A stretch of DNA of 64,000 nucleotides from Magnetococcales bacterium (GCA_015228815.1 JADGCV010000004.1:40008-104007), one strand, 5' to 3'. Positions 29,175 to 38,007 are shown, counted from the stretch's first letter. Program-made: numbers and translations. The notes: generated from the letters alone by a model not told the origin.

Positions 29175-30434
29175 TCATATTCTGATCGTCATGCCATCGG
29201 CCAGGGAAAGGCGATAGGCCCGCCAGGCGGGTATGATTCCCACCAACACGCCGGCCACAACCACCAGGCCCAGGAGCTGCCATTCATCCGTTGTCGGCAG
29301 GCCGTCACCCAGGGAAAGACCGAATCGGCTCGCCACCATGGGGGCAAGCAGGAACATGGCCGCATGAAGGAGCCCCATTCCCGATACCGCTCCAACCAGG
29401 GACAAAGTCCCCGCCTCTCCGGCAAGCAGAATTGAAATCTGCCATGGACGCGCCCCGACCGAACGAAGGATGGCCAACTCCCGTCGTCGTTCGTTGAGTC
29501 CGGACAGGATGGCATTGAGCATTCCCGTCACTCCCACCAGCACCACCGCCCAGGAAATGATCCTCAAGGCATTTTCGGCGATGCCCATCAGGTCCCACAA
29601 TTCCTGCAAGGCGACGCCGGGCATGATGGCGGACAGGGCTTCTTCATTGTAATCATTGACGAATCTCTGCACCTGGAACACCGCGACCCTTGATTTCAAC
29701 CCCACCAGGGCCGCAGTGATCGAACGGGGTGTCAGATTCATTTCCCTGGTTTTTTCAGCCGTTATTTGCACACCCGGCGATGGCATTCCGCCCTGCCAGT
29801 CGATATGGATCGCTTCGATGGCCTCCAGTGAAACCAGCACCGTTCGATCGACCGGAGTTCCGGTCCGTTGCAGGATGCCCACCACGCGAAACGGTTTGTC
29901 GGCGTGTTGCACGATGCTGATTTTTCCGGCGCCATGCGCCACCACCATGCCCTGCCCCAACCGGTATCCCAGTTTTTCCGCCACATCCGCACCGATGACG
30001 GCATCATAGAGATCGCTGAACGAATGTCCGGAATGAAACTCAAGAGAACGTCCGCCGGAATAGCGATAATGTTCGAAAAAGGCCGAGGTCGTCCCCAGGA
30101 CCCTGAATCCGTGATGGGAATCGCCCAGGGCCAGTGGGACGGTCCAGGACACCTTGGGATGACGGATGATCTCCTGATAGCTTTTCCAGGAAATGTTGTT
30201 GGTGGCGTTGCCGATGTGGAAGACCGAATAGAGCAGCAACTGCATGGCGCCGCCGCGGGCGCCGACCACAAGATCGGTGGCGGAGATGGTGTTGGCGAAA
30301 CTGTTTCTCGCCTCGGAGCGTATCCGTTCGACCCCCAGCAACAGTGCCGTGCTCAGGGCGATGGAAAACAAGGTCAACATGGCGGTACCGCGACGATTGT
30401 TCAGACTTTTGAGGGTGAGGTGAAGGATTGTCAT
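29175..30434 (-). CDS. ABC transporter permease, FtsX/MacB type
   Basis: A 419-residue permease. The first span is near residues 17-37 (AMLTLFSIALSTALLLG), a ~240-residue periplasmic domain follows, then three C-terminal spans (WAVVLVGVTGMLNAIL, the segment after SVGARPWQISILLAGEAG, and LLGLVVVAGVLVGIIPAW). RRRELAILRSVGARPWQI is the FtsX-family coupling motif. Its ATG overlaps the ATPase stop (ATGA), so the two form one transporter. In ZrgA-associated loci this pair is linked to zinc handling; the cargo here is inferred from the neighbours only. Confidence 0.88.
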   Translation of the reverse strand: MTILHLTLKSLNNRRGTAMLTLFSIALSTALLLGVERIRSEARNSFANTISATDLVVGARGGAMQLLLYSVFHIGNATNNISWKSYQEIIRHPKVSWTVPLALGDSHHGFRVLGTTSAFFEHYRYSGGRSLEFHSGHSFSDLYDAVIGADVAEKLGYRLGQGMVVAHGAGKISIVQHADKPFRVVGILQRTGTPVDRTVLVSLEAIEAIHIDWQGGMPSPGVQITAEKTREMNLTPRSITAALVGLKSRVAVFQVQRFVNDYNEEALSAIMPGVALQELWDLMGIAENALRIISWAVVLVGVTGMLNAILSGLNERRRELAILRSVGARPWQISILLAGEAGTLSLVGAVSGMGLLHAAMFLLAPMVASRFGLSLGDGLPTTDEWQLLGLVVVAGVLVGIIPAWRAYRLSLADGMTIRI

Positions 30435-31192
30435 GATACCCCCCCCCAGGATCCGTTCACGACCACCGCCCGGTTGATTTCGGTCATGGCGACACTGCGG
30501 TCGAACAAGGATTCCAGCGAAGCATCGTGACTGACGAAGACCAGGGTCGTTTTCTGGTTGCGGCATTCGCGTTCCAGAAGTTCGAGGAAATCAAGCCGTC
30601 GATCCCAGTCGAGGGCCGAAGTCGGCTCGTCGGCGATCAGCAATTCCGGGGCCCCGATCAACGCTCGCGCCACGGCGACCCGCTGCTGTTGACCGACGCT
30701 CAGATCGGTGGACTTGCGGACGAGGAGGGTTTCATCCTGCAAACCCAGATGGGCCAGCAGGCGTCTGGCCTCGCTTTCCAACCCCTGCCCCCCCTGTTCG
30801 GCCCGGGACCTTCTGAGCGGCGAAAACCGACACGGCAACAACACGTTTTCGATCGGGGAGAGATAAGGCAGAAGATTGAATATTTGAAACACGAACCCCA
30901 GATGATCGGCACGGAAACGGTCCCGGGCAGCACTGCCCAACCCTCCCAGTGCCTGCCCGAGAATCCGAACCGTCCCCTGTTGCGGAACAAGGACCCCTCC
31001 CAAAAGCCCGAGCAACGTGCTCTTGCCACTGCCGCTGGCCCCCTTGACGAACAAACGCTCCCCCCGATGGACCACAAAGGAGGGAATGTCGAGAACCACC
31101 GGGGTCGCGGTCTTCCAGCGAAACACGACATCGGAGATGGCAACGACCTCTTCATCCTGTTCCATGATTTTCCCCGGAAGAGATTCATTCAA
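30431..31192 (-). CDS. ABC transporter ATPase (LolD/MacB class)
   Basis: A 253-residue ATPase. Walker A is GASGSGKSTL, the Q-loop is FVFQIFNLLPYLSP, the signature is LSVGQQQRVAVARAL, and Walker B is LLIADEPTSALD with switch His in VFVSHD. The class pairs with FtsX-type permeases, as it does here through a four-base overlap with the next gene. An alternative ATG at 31165 would give the usual family length. It follows zrgA by about 30 bases. Confidence 0.92.
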   Translation of the reverse strand: MNESLPGKIMEQDEEVVAISDVVFRWKTATPVVLDIPSFVVHRGERLFVKGASGSGKSTLLGLLGGVLVPQQGTVRILGQALGGLGSAARDRFRADHLGFVFQIFNLLPYLSPIENVLLPCRFSPLRRSRAEQGGQGLESEARRLLAHLGLQDETLLVRKSTDLSVGQQQRVAVARALIGAPELLIADEPTSALDWDRRLDFLELLERECRNQKTTLVFVSHDASLESLFDRSVAMTEINRAVVVNGSWGGVS

Positions 31193-31223
31193 TCCACGCC
31201 CTGATCATAAGGATGGAGTTCAC

Positions 31224-31778
31224 TCAAAATGTCACCCGAAACGCCTCCTCGGTCAGATGTGCCAATCCCTGTCCCTTGGATGAGACAAACCGGGTCTCCA
31301 GCCGTTCGGTCCCCGGGAAAAGTCGAAAGATCAGGACATCCAAATGGGTCAACGCCGCGGGATCGGTACATTGGAAGGAATAGACGACATGAAATTCGCT
31401 GTGCCGTCCATCCCCATCGTGACCATGGTCATGTCCCTTCTCCTCAAGCTGTTCCGAGACGACCTTGCCTTCGACCAACCGGCAATGGGCTTCGGCGGTG
31501 GGGACAAACAGATCCGCTCCCCGGGACAGCCGATCGGCAACTTTTTGTACCTGATCCTTTTCCTCGGCGGTTTTTGGTGCCTGTTCAAAACCGACCACAT
31601 TGGCCGCCGGTGTTTCCAGTTCGATGGACAGGGTTTGGCCATCGATGGCGATGTGCAACTGTCCGATGCCATGGACATGGGCATCGTGCTGCCGCTGTTC
31701 CTGGGCGATCCCGGTACGTGGTTGACACAGCAACAATAACAAGACACAAAAACCAGAAATGGATTTCAGTGTGTTCAT
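31224..31778 (-). CDS. zrgA: ZrgA-like (DUF2796) histidine-rich periplasmic metal-binding protein
   Basis: A 184-residue protein with a signal peptide (hydrophobic ISGFCVLLLLLCQ, then TGIAQ). The mature N-terminus HDAHVHGIGQLHIAIDG and the LSIELETPAANVVGFEQAP segment are typical of DUF2796/ZrgA. A loop KGHDHGHDGDGRH is rich in histidine and aspartate and should bind zinc. Known ZrgA proteins belong to a second, ZnuABC-independent zinc uptake system in Vibrio. Here it precedes an ABC ATPase, permease and DUF3299 gene, the same combination. The ATG at 31778 is chosen to start the signal peptide. Confidence 0.85.
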   Translation of the reverse strand: MNTLKSISGFCVLLLLLCQPRTGIAQEQRQHDAHVHGIGQLHIAIDGQTLSIELETPAANVVGFEQAPKTAEEKDQVQKVADRLSRGADLFVPTAEAHCRLVEGKVVSEQLEEKGHDHGHDGDGRHSEFHVVYSFQCTDPAALTHLDVLIFRLFPGTERLETRFVSSKGQGLAHLTEEAFRVTF

Positions 31779-31866
31779 TAAGACACTCCTCGGTGACAAT
31801 CGACAGAACCGTTCCTGCCCGACGGCAGGACCATCGGCCCAACGTGATGAAGCATCATGGGCCGAT

Positions 31867-32163
31867 TCAAATCATCGGCAACGATTGGAGCGATGGCGGC
31901 GCCCGTGGACGGTGGGAAGAAAAAACCACCATGTCCACGGTCTCCGCGGCAGGAAGGACGGCGACGGCAGCGGGGAACACAGGAGGAACGAACTCGTTTT
32001 CCTCGCAAACACCATGATCAAGGTGCCCAAGGACAAAACAAAGTCCACAAGGATGCCCTGGTTCATGTGCTTCCATGTCCAACTCATGAAGGGGACCTAT
32101 TGCCTGAAGCGACACCAGGACCACGACAATGAGTATTGGAAGGGCCTTTTTCAAGGATGACAT
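31867..32163 (-). CDS. Small exported His/Cys-rich protein, DUF2946-like
   Basis: A 98-residue protein. After a hydrophobic signal or anchor (ALPILIVVVLVSLQAIG) comes a metal-binding-looking stretch HELDMEAHEPGHPCGLCFVLGHLDHG, seen here in pieces: HELD, HEPGHPCGLC and LGHLDHGVC. The CxxC with flanking His recalls DUF2946 proteins found in copper and zinc regulons. The tail has a second hydrophobic stretch. It lies 88 bases upstream of zrgA in the same direction and 31 bases downstream of the 14-nt tandem repeats, so it probably heads the operon. Confidence 0.68.
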   Translation of the reverse strand: MSSLKKALPILIVVVLVSLQAIGPLHELDMEAHEPGHPCGLCFVLGHLDHGVCEENEFVPPVFPAAVAVLPAAETVDMVVFSSHRPRAPPSLQSLPMI

Positions 32164-32194
32164 GGGAAGATACCGAAATCTCAAGGCAACCAGA

Positions 32195-32236
32195 ATTATT
32201 TTCTGGAAACTATTTTCTGGGGACTGTTTTCTGACC
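32195..32236 (-). promoter_or_regulatory. Three 14-nt tandem repeats upstream of the metal-uptake operon
   Basis: Units 32195-32208, 32209-32222 and 32223-32236 read (plus strand) ATTATTTTCTGGAA, ACTATTTTCTGGGG and ACTGTTTTCTGACC, sharing TTTTCTG at exact 14-base spacing. They end 31 bases before the first ATG of the operon, where an operator or promoter is expected. No classical Zur palindrome is visible. Regulator unknown; a multi-site binding protein is an inference. Confidence 0.55.
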
Positions 32237-32383
32237 CAAGGAGACACCCGCCACCATGGGCAACCTTGGTTCGTGAAGTCGAGACTGCCTGGTGCGAGAC
32301 ACAGGGCAAGCGCATTTGAGATTTCTTGACACCAACAGTGTACGTCCAGCCCCTCTCCCTTCGTGTAGGGCGAGGTTTATTAT

Positions 32384-32459
32384 TGGTGAGCCGTGTTGGA
32401 GTCGAACCAACGACCCACAGATTAAAAGTCTGTTGCTCTACCGACTGAGCTAACGGCCC
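32384..32459 (-). tRNA. tRNA-Lys (anticodon TTT)
   Basis: On the minus strand the gene starts GGGCCGTTAGCTCAGTCGG and ends ACGGCTC-A-CCA, so CCA is encoded. The acceptor stem GGGCCGT/ACGGCTC pairs fully with one G-U. The anticodon arm is CAGA-CTTTTAA-TCTG, with TTT in the loop, and the T arm GTTGG-TTCGACT-CCAAC is intact. Length 76 bases including CCA. Confidence 0.97.
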
Positions 32460-32585
32460 CCATAACATCGAAAGGCCGCATTCTAAATCAGACAGGTATT
32501 CCGTGGCAACCCCTCTTTTTGGTGCAAGGCCAGGAACGTCGCGATGCCGAGAAAGAAAAGACGAAATGCCATCGATAAAGATGGA

Positions 32586-32969
32586 TCAGGCGTGGTCGGC
32601 ATCAGAGGGAAGGACCTCCTTTGCCTGACGGGGACGGTCCAGTGTCAGATGCACCTGATCGTCGGTACGTTTGACTTTGGAAGCCCATCCCGCCTTGCGA
32701 TACAACTCCCGCAACTCGGTGACAATGGCCATGAAATAATCATCCGCGTCCAGGAAATCACTTTGGTCTTTCTTGGACATGATTGCTTCGGGGATGGCAA
32801 AGGACACCACATACGGAAGGATCATCCCCTTATGCATTCGGCTGGAAACTTCCCGATCGATCAGCTCCTCCAGCCGTTGCGTTTCCCGGGCAATGGCGAC
32901 CTTCCTCCTTTTGGCAAAGGCCAACCGGTTTCGCTGCAAATCCTCCTCGGAGATCAAATGGACCGCCAT
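32586..32969 (-). CDS. Hypothetical protein divergent from parA
   Basis: A 127-residue soluble, charged protein I do not recognise. The first 45 residues are Arg/Lys/Glu-rich and helical (LQRNRLAFAKRRKVAIARE, then RLEELIDREV). The middle has DYFMAIVTELRELYRKAGW. There is no membrane segment. The start is well supported: AAGGAG lies seven bases before the ATG at 32969. The gene is divergent from parA across about 170 bases, so the two may share a promoter region; it could be a small ParB-like or adaptor partner, but no motif shows this. Confidence 0.6.
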   Translation of the reverse strand: MAVHLISEEDLQRNRLAFAKRRKVAIARETQRLEELIDREVSSRMHKGMILPYVVSFAIPEAIMSKKDQSDFLDADDYFMAIVTELRELYRKAGWASKVKRTDDQVHLTLDRPRQAKEVLPSDADHA

Positions 32970-33143
32970 GACAACTCCTTTTTGTATTCGGATTGTATCA
33001 TTCCGAGAGAAAGCCATACTCTTGAAATCACCACACCTTGCAATCTGGCGTCCCTGGACCGTACCCTTCCTCGAACCTTGCGTGCGACACGATTCGATCG
33101 CGGCAAGGGGGCCGCAACAACCATGGCAACAGTGGCAAGGCCG

Positions 33144-33887
33144 ATGAAAATCTATTCCATTTACAATATCAAGGGTGGGGTTGGCAAGACCACATCCACG
33201 GTCAATCTGGCCTATACCTCCGCATCCCATGGAACCTCTACCCTGATCTGGGACCTCGACCCCCAGGGGGCCACGAGCTTTTATCTTTGTCACAAAATCG
33301 GAGTTCAAGGAGGAGTCAAAGGACTGCTCGAACGAAAGGTTCCCATGCACGAATTGATCCGTTCCACCGGATACCCCAATCTCGACCTCCTTCCTTCCGA
33401 TGCATCCTACCGATATTTTGATCAGTTTTTTCACGAAGCCGACAAACCTGACGGATGCCTGAAAAAACTGATCAAACCGCTTCGTGGATCCCATGATCTC
33501 CTGTTTCTGGACTGCCCTCCAGGGCTTTCCCTGCTGACGGAAAACATTCTGCGGGTCACCGATGTCCTGTTGATTCCTCTGATCCCAACCCCGTTATCGC
33601 TGCGTTCCTACAACAAACTGGTCCATTACCTTTCGAAAAAGAAAAAATGGAAGATGAAGGTGGTTCCCTTTTTCAATATGGTCAACCGCAACAATTCCAT
33701 TCACAGGATTGTCGCAAACAATGTCCGTGATCGTCACCCCATCTTTGCCAAACAGACCATCCCCCACTCCAACACCATCGAAGCCATGGGAATCAAACGC
33801 TCACCCCTGGCAATTTATGCCCCCGACTCCGAGGAAAACCTGGCCATCACCGCTCTTTGGCGGGAAATTATCGAACGCCACGACTGA
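33144..33887 (+). CDS. Orphan ParA-family ATPase
   Basis: A 247-residue deviant Walker ATPase. The N-terminal KGGVGKTTSTVNLA motif, DLDPQGA and FLDCPPGLS are typical of ParA/MinD/Soj proteins. There is no N-terminal DNA-binding domain and no MinD-type amphipathic tail. No parB or centromere-like repeats are seen nearby, so it is an orphan, like those positioning chemoreceptor arrays, carboxysomes or other cargo. The C-terminus contains IKRSPLAIYAPDSEENLA. The ATG at 33144 follows GGCAAGG; an in-frame ATG at 33123 is possible. Confidence 0.87.
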   Translation: MKIYSIYNIKGGVGKTTSTVNLAYTSASHGTSTLIWDLDPQGATSFYLCHKIGVQGGVKGLLERKVPMHELIRSTGYPNLDLLPSDASYRYFDQFFHEADKPDGCLKKLIKPLRGSHDLLFLDCPPGLSLLTENILRVTDVLLIPLIPTPLSLRSYNKLVHYLSKKKKWKMKVVPFFNMVNRNNSIHRIVANNVRDRHPIFAKQTIPHSNTIEAMGIKRSPLAIYAPDSEENLAITALWREIIERHD

Positions 33888-33946
33888 AATCATTGTATCG
33901 CTCATGTTGTAAACTGTGTGACGCCGCATAGAATCCTTCGTCTTGA

Positions 33947-34020
33947 ATCTGCGCGAATCTGCGAAATCCGCGGATCGCGGGTATGTCGTGAATCCGCGGA
34001 TTTCGCGGATGGACGCAGAT
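33947..34020. repeat. Large imperfect inverted repeat between convergent parA and moaA
   Basis: GCGAAATCCGCGGAT (33961-33975) is exactly complementary to ATCCGCGGATTTCGC (33992-34006) with a 16-base loop. The outer bases ATCTGCG and CGCAGAT (34014-34020) extend the stem. A further partial unit AATCTGCGCG lies just left. It looks like a REP-type palindrome; as a hairpin it could block 3' exonucleases or transcription from either side. It ends 14 bases before the moaA stop codon. Confidence 0.7.
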
Positions 34021-34033
34021 TTTTCAAATGTTG

Positions 34034-35074
34034 CTATCCCCCCAGTCGCGACATGGCGTGGGGCGAATTTCCATGCAACTCATCGGCAAACCCATGCCCC
34101 TCGGGCTTGTCCCGAACCGCCTGAAGAACGAGTTCCCGGATCCTGGAATCGCTGTCACCCTTCCGCAAAGGATCTTTCAAGTCCATGCGTCCTGTCCGTC
34201 CAAGACAAAAAACCAACGCTCCCCGGGAAGTCAACCGCATGCGATTGCATGTTTCGCAGAAATTACGCGACTTGGCCGATATGATTCCGATCGTGGTATT
34301 ACTCCCGGTATGAAAAAAATAGTTTGCCGGGCCGTTGCCACTGGGATTGGGTCCTTCCGTTGAAACCTCTTCCGTTCCCAGACTCTCCCGCACCCGGTGC
34401 AAAATCTCCGATGCCGGCATGAACGTTTGCTCCATACGCATTCCTGCCTCGCCGATTGGCATGGTTTCAATGAAACGCAGGATCAACCCTTCCTGGCGGG
34501 CAAAGGCGACCATCGCCGGGATTTCATCATCGTTCACCCCCCGCATGACCACCATGTTCACCTTGACCGGACTCAAACCCGTAGTGACGGCAGCGCGAAT
34601 CCCCCGTAAAACCACATCCAACCGTCCCCCGCGCGTCACCCTGGAAAAGGTTTCCGCATTCAACGAGTCAAGCGATATGTTGACCCGGCGCAATCCGGCA
34701 ACCTTCAACTCTGAGGCAAATCGCTCCAGCAACAACGCATTGGTCGATAGAGACACCTCACCAATGCCCGGAAGATGACTGACCGCATCGACCAGAGCGA
34801 CCAGATTTTTCCGTAATAATGGCTCGCCGCCGGTAAAACGTATCTTCTCGATTCCAAGCTCCGAAAAAATCCGGATCAGACGTGTCAACTCCTCGAAGTT
34901 CAACAATTCATGACTCTCCACCCCCTGACGTTCATCACCGACACGGCAGTACAAACACTTCATGTTGCACCGATCGGTTACCGAAACCCTGAGATAGGTA
35001 ATCGAACGACCAAAGGAATCGATCAAAGCCATGACAAATCCAGTGCCGATGATTGCATCATGGGAACCATCCAT
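34034..35074 (-). CDS. moaA: GTP 3',8-cyclase, molybdenum cofactor synthesis
   Basis: A radical SAM enzyme (up to 346 residues) starting molybdopterin synthesis from GTP. The SAM cluster motif is CNMKCLYC, with FTGGEPLL for SAM binding and the C-terminal second cluster CETCNRMRLTSRGALVFC; the terminal GG pair expected for MoaA is also present (SRLGG). The start may be 35074, or 35032 (MALIDSFGRSITYLR), which fits family N-termini better; neither has a clear ribosome binding site. No other moa gene is here. It directly follows aceE in the same direction, an unusual neighbour. Confidence 0.93.
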   Translation of the reverse strand: MDGSHDAIIGTGFVMALIDSFGRSITYLRVSVTDRCNMKCLYCRVGDERQGVESHELLNFEELTRLIRIFSELGIEKIRFTGGEPLLRKNLVALVDAVSHLPGIGEVSLSTNALLLERFASELKVAGLRRVNISLDSLNAETFSRVTRGGRLDVVLRGIRAAVTTGLSPVKVNMVVMRGVNDDEIPAMVAFARQEGLILRFIETMPIGEAGMRMEQTFMPASEILHRVRESLGTEEVSTEGPNPSGNGPANYFFHTGSNTTIGIISAKSRNFCETCNRMRLTSRGALVFCLGRTGRMDLKDPLRKGDSDSRIRELVLQAVRDKPEGHGFADELHGNSPHAMSRLGG

Positions 35075-35092
35075 GGAAAAAACTTTTTATTG

Positions 35093-37801
35093 TTATCGCC
35101 CATTTTTCTTTCTCCGATCGCGCCAATAGTCCCCGGGAACGGTGATGGGGTTTGGTTTTTCGGGATCAATCCCAAGATTGTCGCAGGCACTGACAACCGT
35201 TTCCATGGTCGTTTCGCCCCGTTCCAGGAGTTGTTCGAGGGCTGCCAGGGCAATGAAGCGTCGATCGACCTCGAAAAACGTGCGCAGCGCGGTCCGGCTG
35301 TCGCTGCGACCGAAACCATCGGTGCCCAGACTGGTCCAGCCATCACGCACCCATCGGGCGACGGAGTCGGGCAGGGCGGTGATGTAATCGGTGGCGGCGA
35401 CCACCGGTCCGGGTTTGTTTTCGAGGCAACGGGTGAGGAAGGGAATCCGCGGTTTTTCTTTTGGGTTCAATCGATTGAGACGTTCCACCTCCAGGGCTTC
35501 GCGACGTAATTCCTTGTAGCTGGTGACCGACCAGACCCATCCTCCGATCCCGAACGTGGCCAGCAGTTCCTGGGCGGCGAGTGCTTCATTGAGTATGGCG
35601 CCACTGCCAAACAAATGGACCCGTGGGGTCCCTTCAGGGAGGGTCGGAGCGCGGAAAAGATACATCCCTTGCAGAATTCCTTCCCGTACCCCTTCGGGCA
35701 TCGGTGGTTGCGGATAGTTCTCGTTCATGACAGTGACATAGTAGAAGCAATCGGCGCGTTCCACGAACATTTGTCGCATCCCTTCCTGGATGATGACCTC
35801 CAGTTCGAAGGCGAATGCGGGATCGTAGGCCCGGCAGGTCGGAACCGACAGCGCCAAAAGATGGCTGGCTCCATCCTGATGTTGCAATCCTTCTCCGGCG
35901 AGGGTGGTGCGTCCGGCCGTGGCGCCGATGAGAAATCCCCGGGCGCCCATGTCGGTCCCGGCCCAGATCAGATCACCCACCCTCTGAAAACCGAACATCG
36001 AATAATAAATGAAAAAGGGAGCCATGGTAACGCCAAAGTTGGCAAACGAGGTCCCGGCGGCAATGAAAGATCCCATGGCGCCGGCCTCGGTAATCCCCTC
36101 TTCAAGAATTTGCCCGTCGCGGGCCTCCTTGTAGTAGAGAAGGGTCTTGGAATCGACCGGTTCGTAGAGTTGTCCGGCATGGGCATAGATACCGCATTGC
36201 CGAAATAACGCCTCCATTCCAAAAGTTCGCGCCTCATCGGAAACAATGGGGACAATCCGTGTACCCACCCCTGGCTCGCGCAACAGTTTTCCCAACAGGC
36301 GGACAAAGGCCATGGTGGTGGAGATGGCATGTTCGCCCGTTCCCTTGCGGTACTCGGAAAACACCGCGGGATCAGGCATGACGATGGGAGCGGCGGGGGT
36401 GCGGCGCAAGGGCAGACTGCCACCCAGTTGTTGACGTTGCTGTCTCAGATAACGCATTTCCTCGCTGTTTTCGGCAGGTCGGAAAAAGGGCATGCGTGCC
36501 GCCTCTTCGTCGGAGAAGGGAAGATCGAAGCGGGCGCGGAATCGTTGCACGTCCGCAACGGAAAGTTGTTTTTGCGTGTGGGTGATGTTCATCGCCTCGC
36601 CCGCGGGGCCCATGCCATATCCCTTGACGGTCTTTGCCAGGATCACCGTCGGGCGCCCGGCATGGGCCATGGCGGCCTGGTAGGCGGCGAATATCTTTTT
36701 GCGGTCATGACCGCCACGGCTGAGTCGGCGCACCTCGTCATCCGACAGCCGTGCCGCCAGTTTTTCCAGGCGTTCATCGCCACCGAACACCTTTCGCCGA
36801 ACATAGTCTCCCGATTCGATGGCGAGTCTTTGATATTCGCCATCGACCAGTTCCCCCAGCCGTTGCCGCAACACCCCCTCCCGATCGCGGTCGAAGAGGG
36901 GATCCCAATCGGAGCCCCAGAGTACCTTGATGACATTCCAACCCACTCCGCGAAAATTGGCTTCGAGTTCCTGGATGATGCGACCATTGCCCCGGACCGG
37001 GCCATCCAGCCGTTGCAGATTGCAATTGATGACGAAAACAAGGTTGTCCAATCCTTCCCGCGCTGCCAGGGAGATGGCTCCAAGGGCCTCGGGTTCGTCC
37101 GTTTCGCCATCGCCGATGAAGGACCAGATTTTGGCATCGTTGCGTTCCTTGAGACCCCGGTCTTCCAGATAACGGCGAAAACGGGCCAGATAGATCGCCA
37201 GAATGGGACCCAGCCCCATGGAAGCGGTAGGGACCTGCCAGAAGTGGGGCATCAGGCGAGGATGGGGATAGGAGGGCAGTCCGCCCCCCTCGCGCAATTC
37301 ACGGCGATAATTGGCCAGGTCCACTTCATCCAGCCGTCCTTCCAGGAATGCCCTGGCATAGATTCCTGGCGAAGCGTGCGCCTGGACGAACACCATGTCC
37401 CCGCCACACGGATGGTCCGGGCCACGGAAAAAATGATTGAACCCGACTTCGAACAAGGTCGCTGCCGAAGCGTAGGTGGAAATGTGCCCCCCAATACCCG
37501 ATTCTTCCTGGTTGGCGCGAACGACCATGGCCATGGCGTTCCAGCGAATCAGGCTTTCGATACGTCGTTCAATATCTGGATTTCCGGGAAAAAGTGGTTG
37601 TTCTTCCGGGGAAATGGTGTTGGTGTAGGAGGTGTTGGCCGAGAATGGAACCCCAACCCCAAGTACCTGGGCCTGGTCCTGGAGCAGATGGAGCAGTTCG
37701 ACGACCCGATTGGCCCCTTGAGTGCGAAATACTTGTTCCAGGGATTCGCGCCATTCACGATTTTCCATTTCCCTTTCGTTTTCGTGAATCAGGGTATTCA
37801 T
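35093..37801 (-). CDS. aceE: Pyruvate dehydrogenase E1 component, homodimeric
   Basis: A 902-residue E1 that decarboxylates pyruvate with thiamine diphosphate and passes acetyl groups to lipoyl E2. TPP motif GDGETDEPE with downstream NCNLQRLDGPVRGN; HISTYASAATLFEVGFNHFF and GGDMVFVQAHASPG are typical of AceE. Length matches the family (~890). The gene is solitary: no aceF or lpd lies nearby, and the next gene downstream is moaA, 18 bases after its stop. E2 and E3 must be encoded elsewhere. A short eroded copy of its 3' end lies at about 48290-48430. Confidence 0.95.
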   Translation of the reverse strand: MNTLIHENEREMENREWRESLEQVFRTQGANRVVELLHLLQDQAQVLGVGVPFSANTSYTNTISPEEQPLFPGNPDIERRIESLIRWNAMAMVVRANQEESGIGGHISTYASAATLFEVGFNHFFRGPDHPCGGDMVFVQAHASPGIYARAFLEGRLDEVDLANYRRELREGGGLPSYPHPRLMPHFWQVPTASMGLGPILAIYLARFRRYLEDRGLKERNDAKIWSFIGDGETDEPEALGAISLAAREGLDNLVFVINCNLQRLDGPVRGNGRIIQELEANFRGVGWNVIKVLWGSDWDPLFDRDREGVLRQRLGELVDGEYQRLAIESGDYVRRKVFGGDERLEKLAARLSDDEVRRLSRGGHDRKKIFAAYQAAMAHAGRPTVILAKTVKGYGMGPAGEAMNITHTQKQLSVADVQRFRARFDLPFSDEEAARMPFFRPAENSEEMRYLRQQRQQLGGSLPLRRTPAAPIVMPDPAVFSEYRKGTGEHAISTTMAFVRLLGKLLREPGVGTRIVPIVSDEARTFGMEALFRQCGIYAHAGQLYEPVDSKTLLYYKEARDGQILEEGITEAGAMGSFIAAGTSFANFGVTMAPFFIYYSMFGFQRVGDLIWAGTDMGARGFLIGATAGRTTLAGEGLQHQDGASHLLALSVPTCRAYDPAFAFELEVIIQEGMRQMFVERADCFYYVTVMNENYPQPPMPEGVREGILQGMYLFRAPTLPEGTPRVHLFGSGAILNEALAAQELLATFGIGGWVWSVTSYKELRREALEVERLNRLNPKEKPRIPFLTRCLENKPGPVVAATDYITALPDSVARWVRDGWTSLGTDGFGRSDSRTALRTFFEVDRRFIALAALEQLLERGETTMETVVSACDNLGIDPEKPNPITVPGDYWRDRRKKNGR

Positions 37802-37954
37802 GAGTACCGCCTCGCTTCAGAATATTTTGATAAGAAAAAATATTGCGGAGGTCACGGGAGGAATCATTATCTCCGGAAATTCAGTGGCAGTATATAATGC
37901 ATGCCTGACCTCCTTTTGCAAGAAAATTGCCCTGTGGCCGCGGGATGTTTTTTC

Positions 37955-37983
37955 TTGACATTCTCTCCGCTCGTTCCTAAACT
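37955..37983 (+). promoter_or_regulatory. Sigma-70 type promoter for the cobalamin riboswitch and cbiMNQO
   Basis: A perfect -35 TTGACA (37955-37960), a 17-base spacer and -10 TAAACT (37978-37983). The start point would be about 37990, about 20 bases before the riboswitch. It faces away from aceE. Confidence 0.6.
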
Positions 37984-38007
37984 TCCCTCCCATCCCTGCC
38001 CGGGTGA

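Noticed and set aside
32164-32380. Zur box upstream of the metal operon
   Set aside because: No GTAATGTTATAACATTAC-like palindrome seen; only the 14-nt direct repeats.
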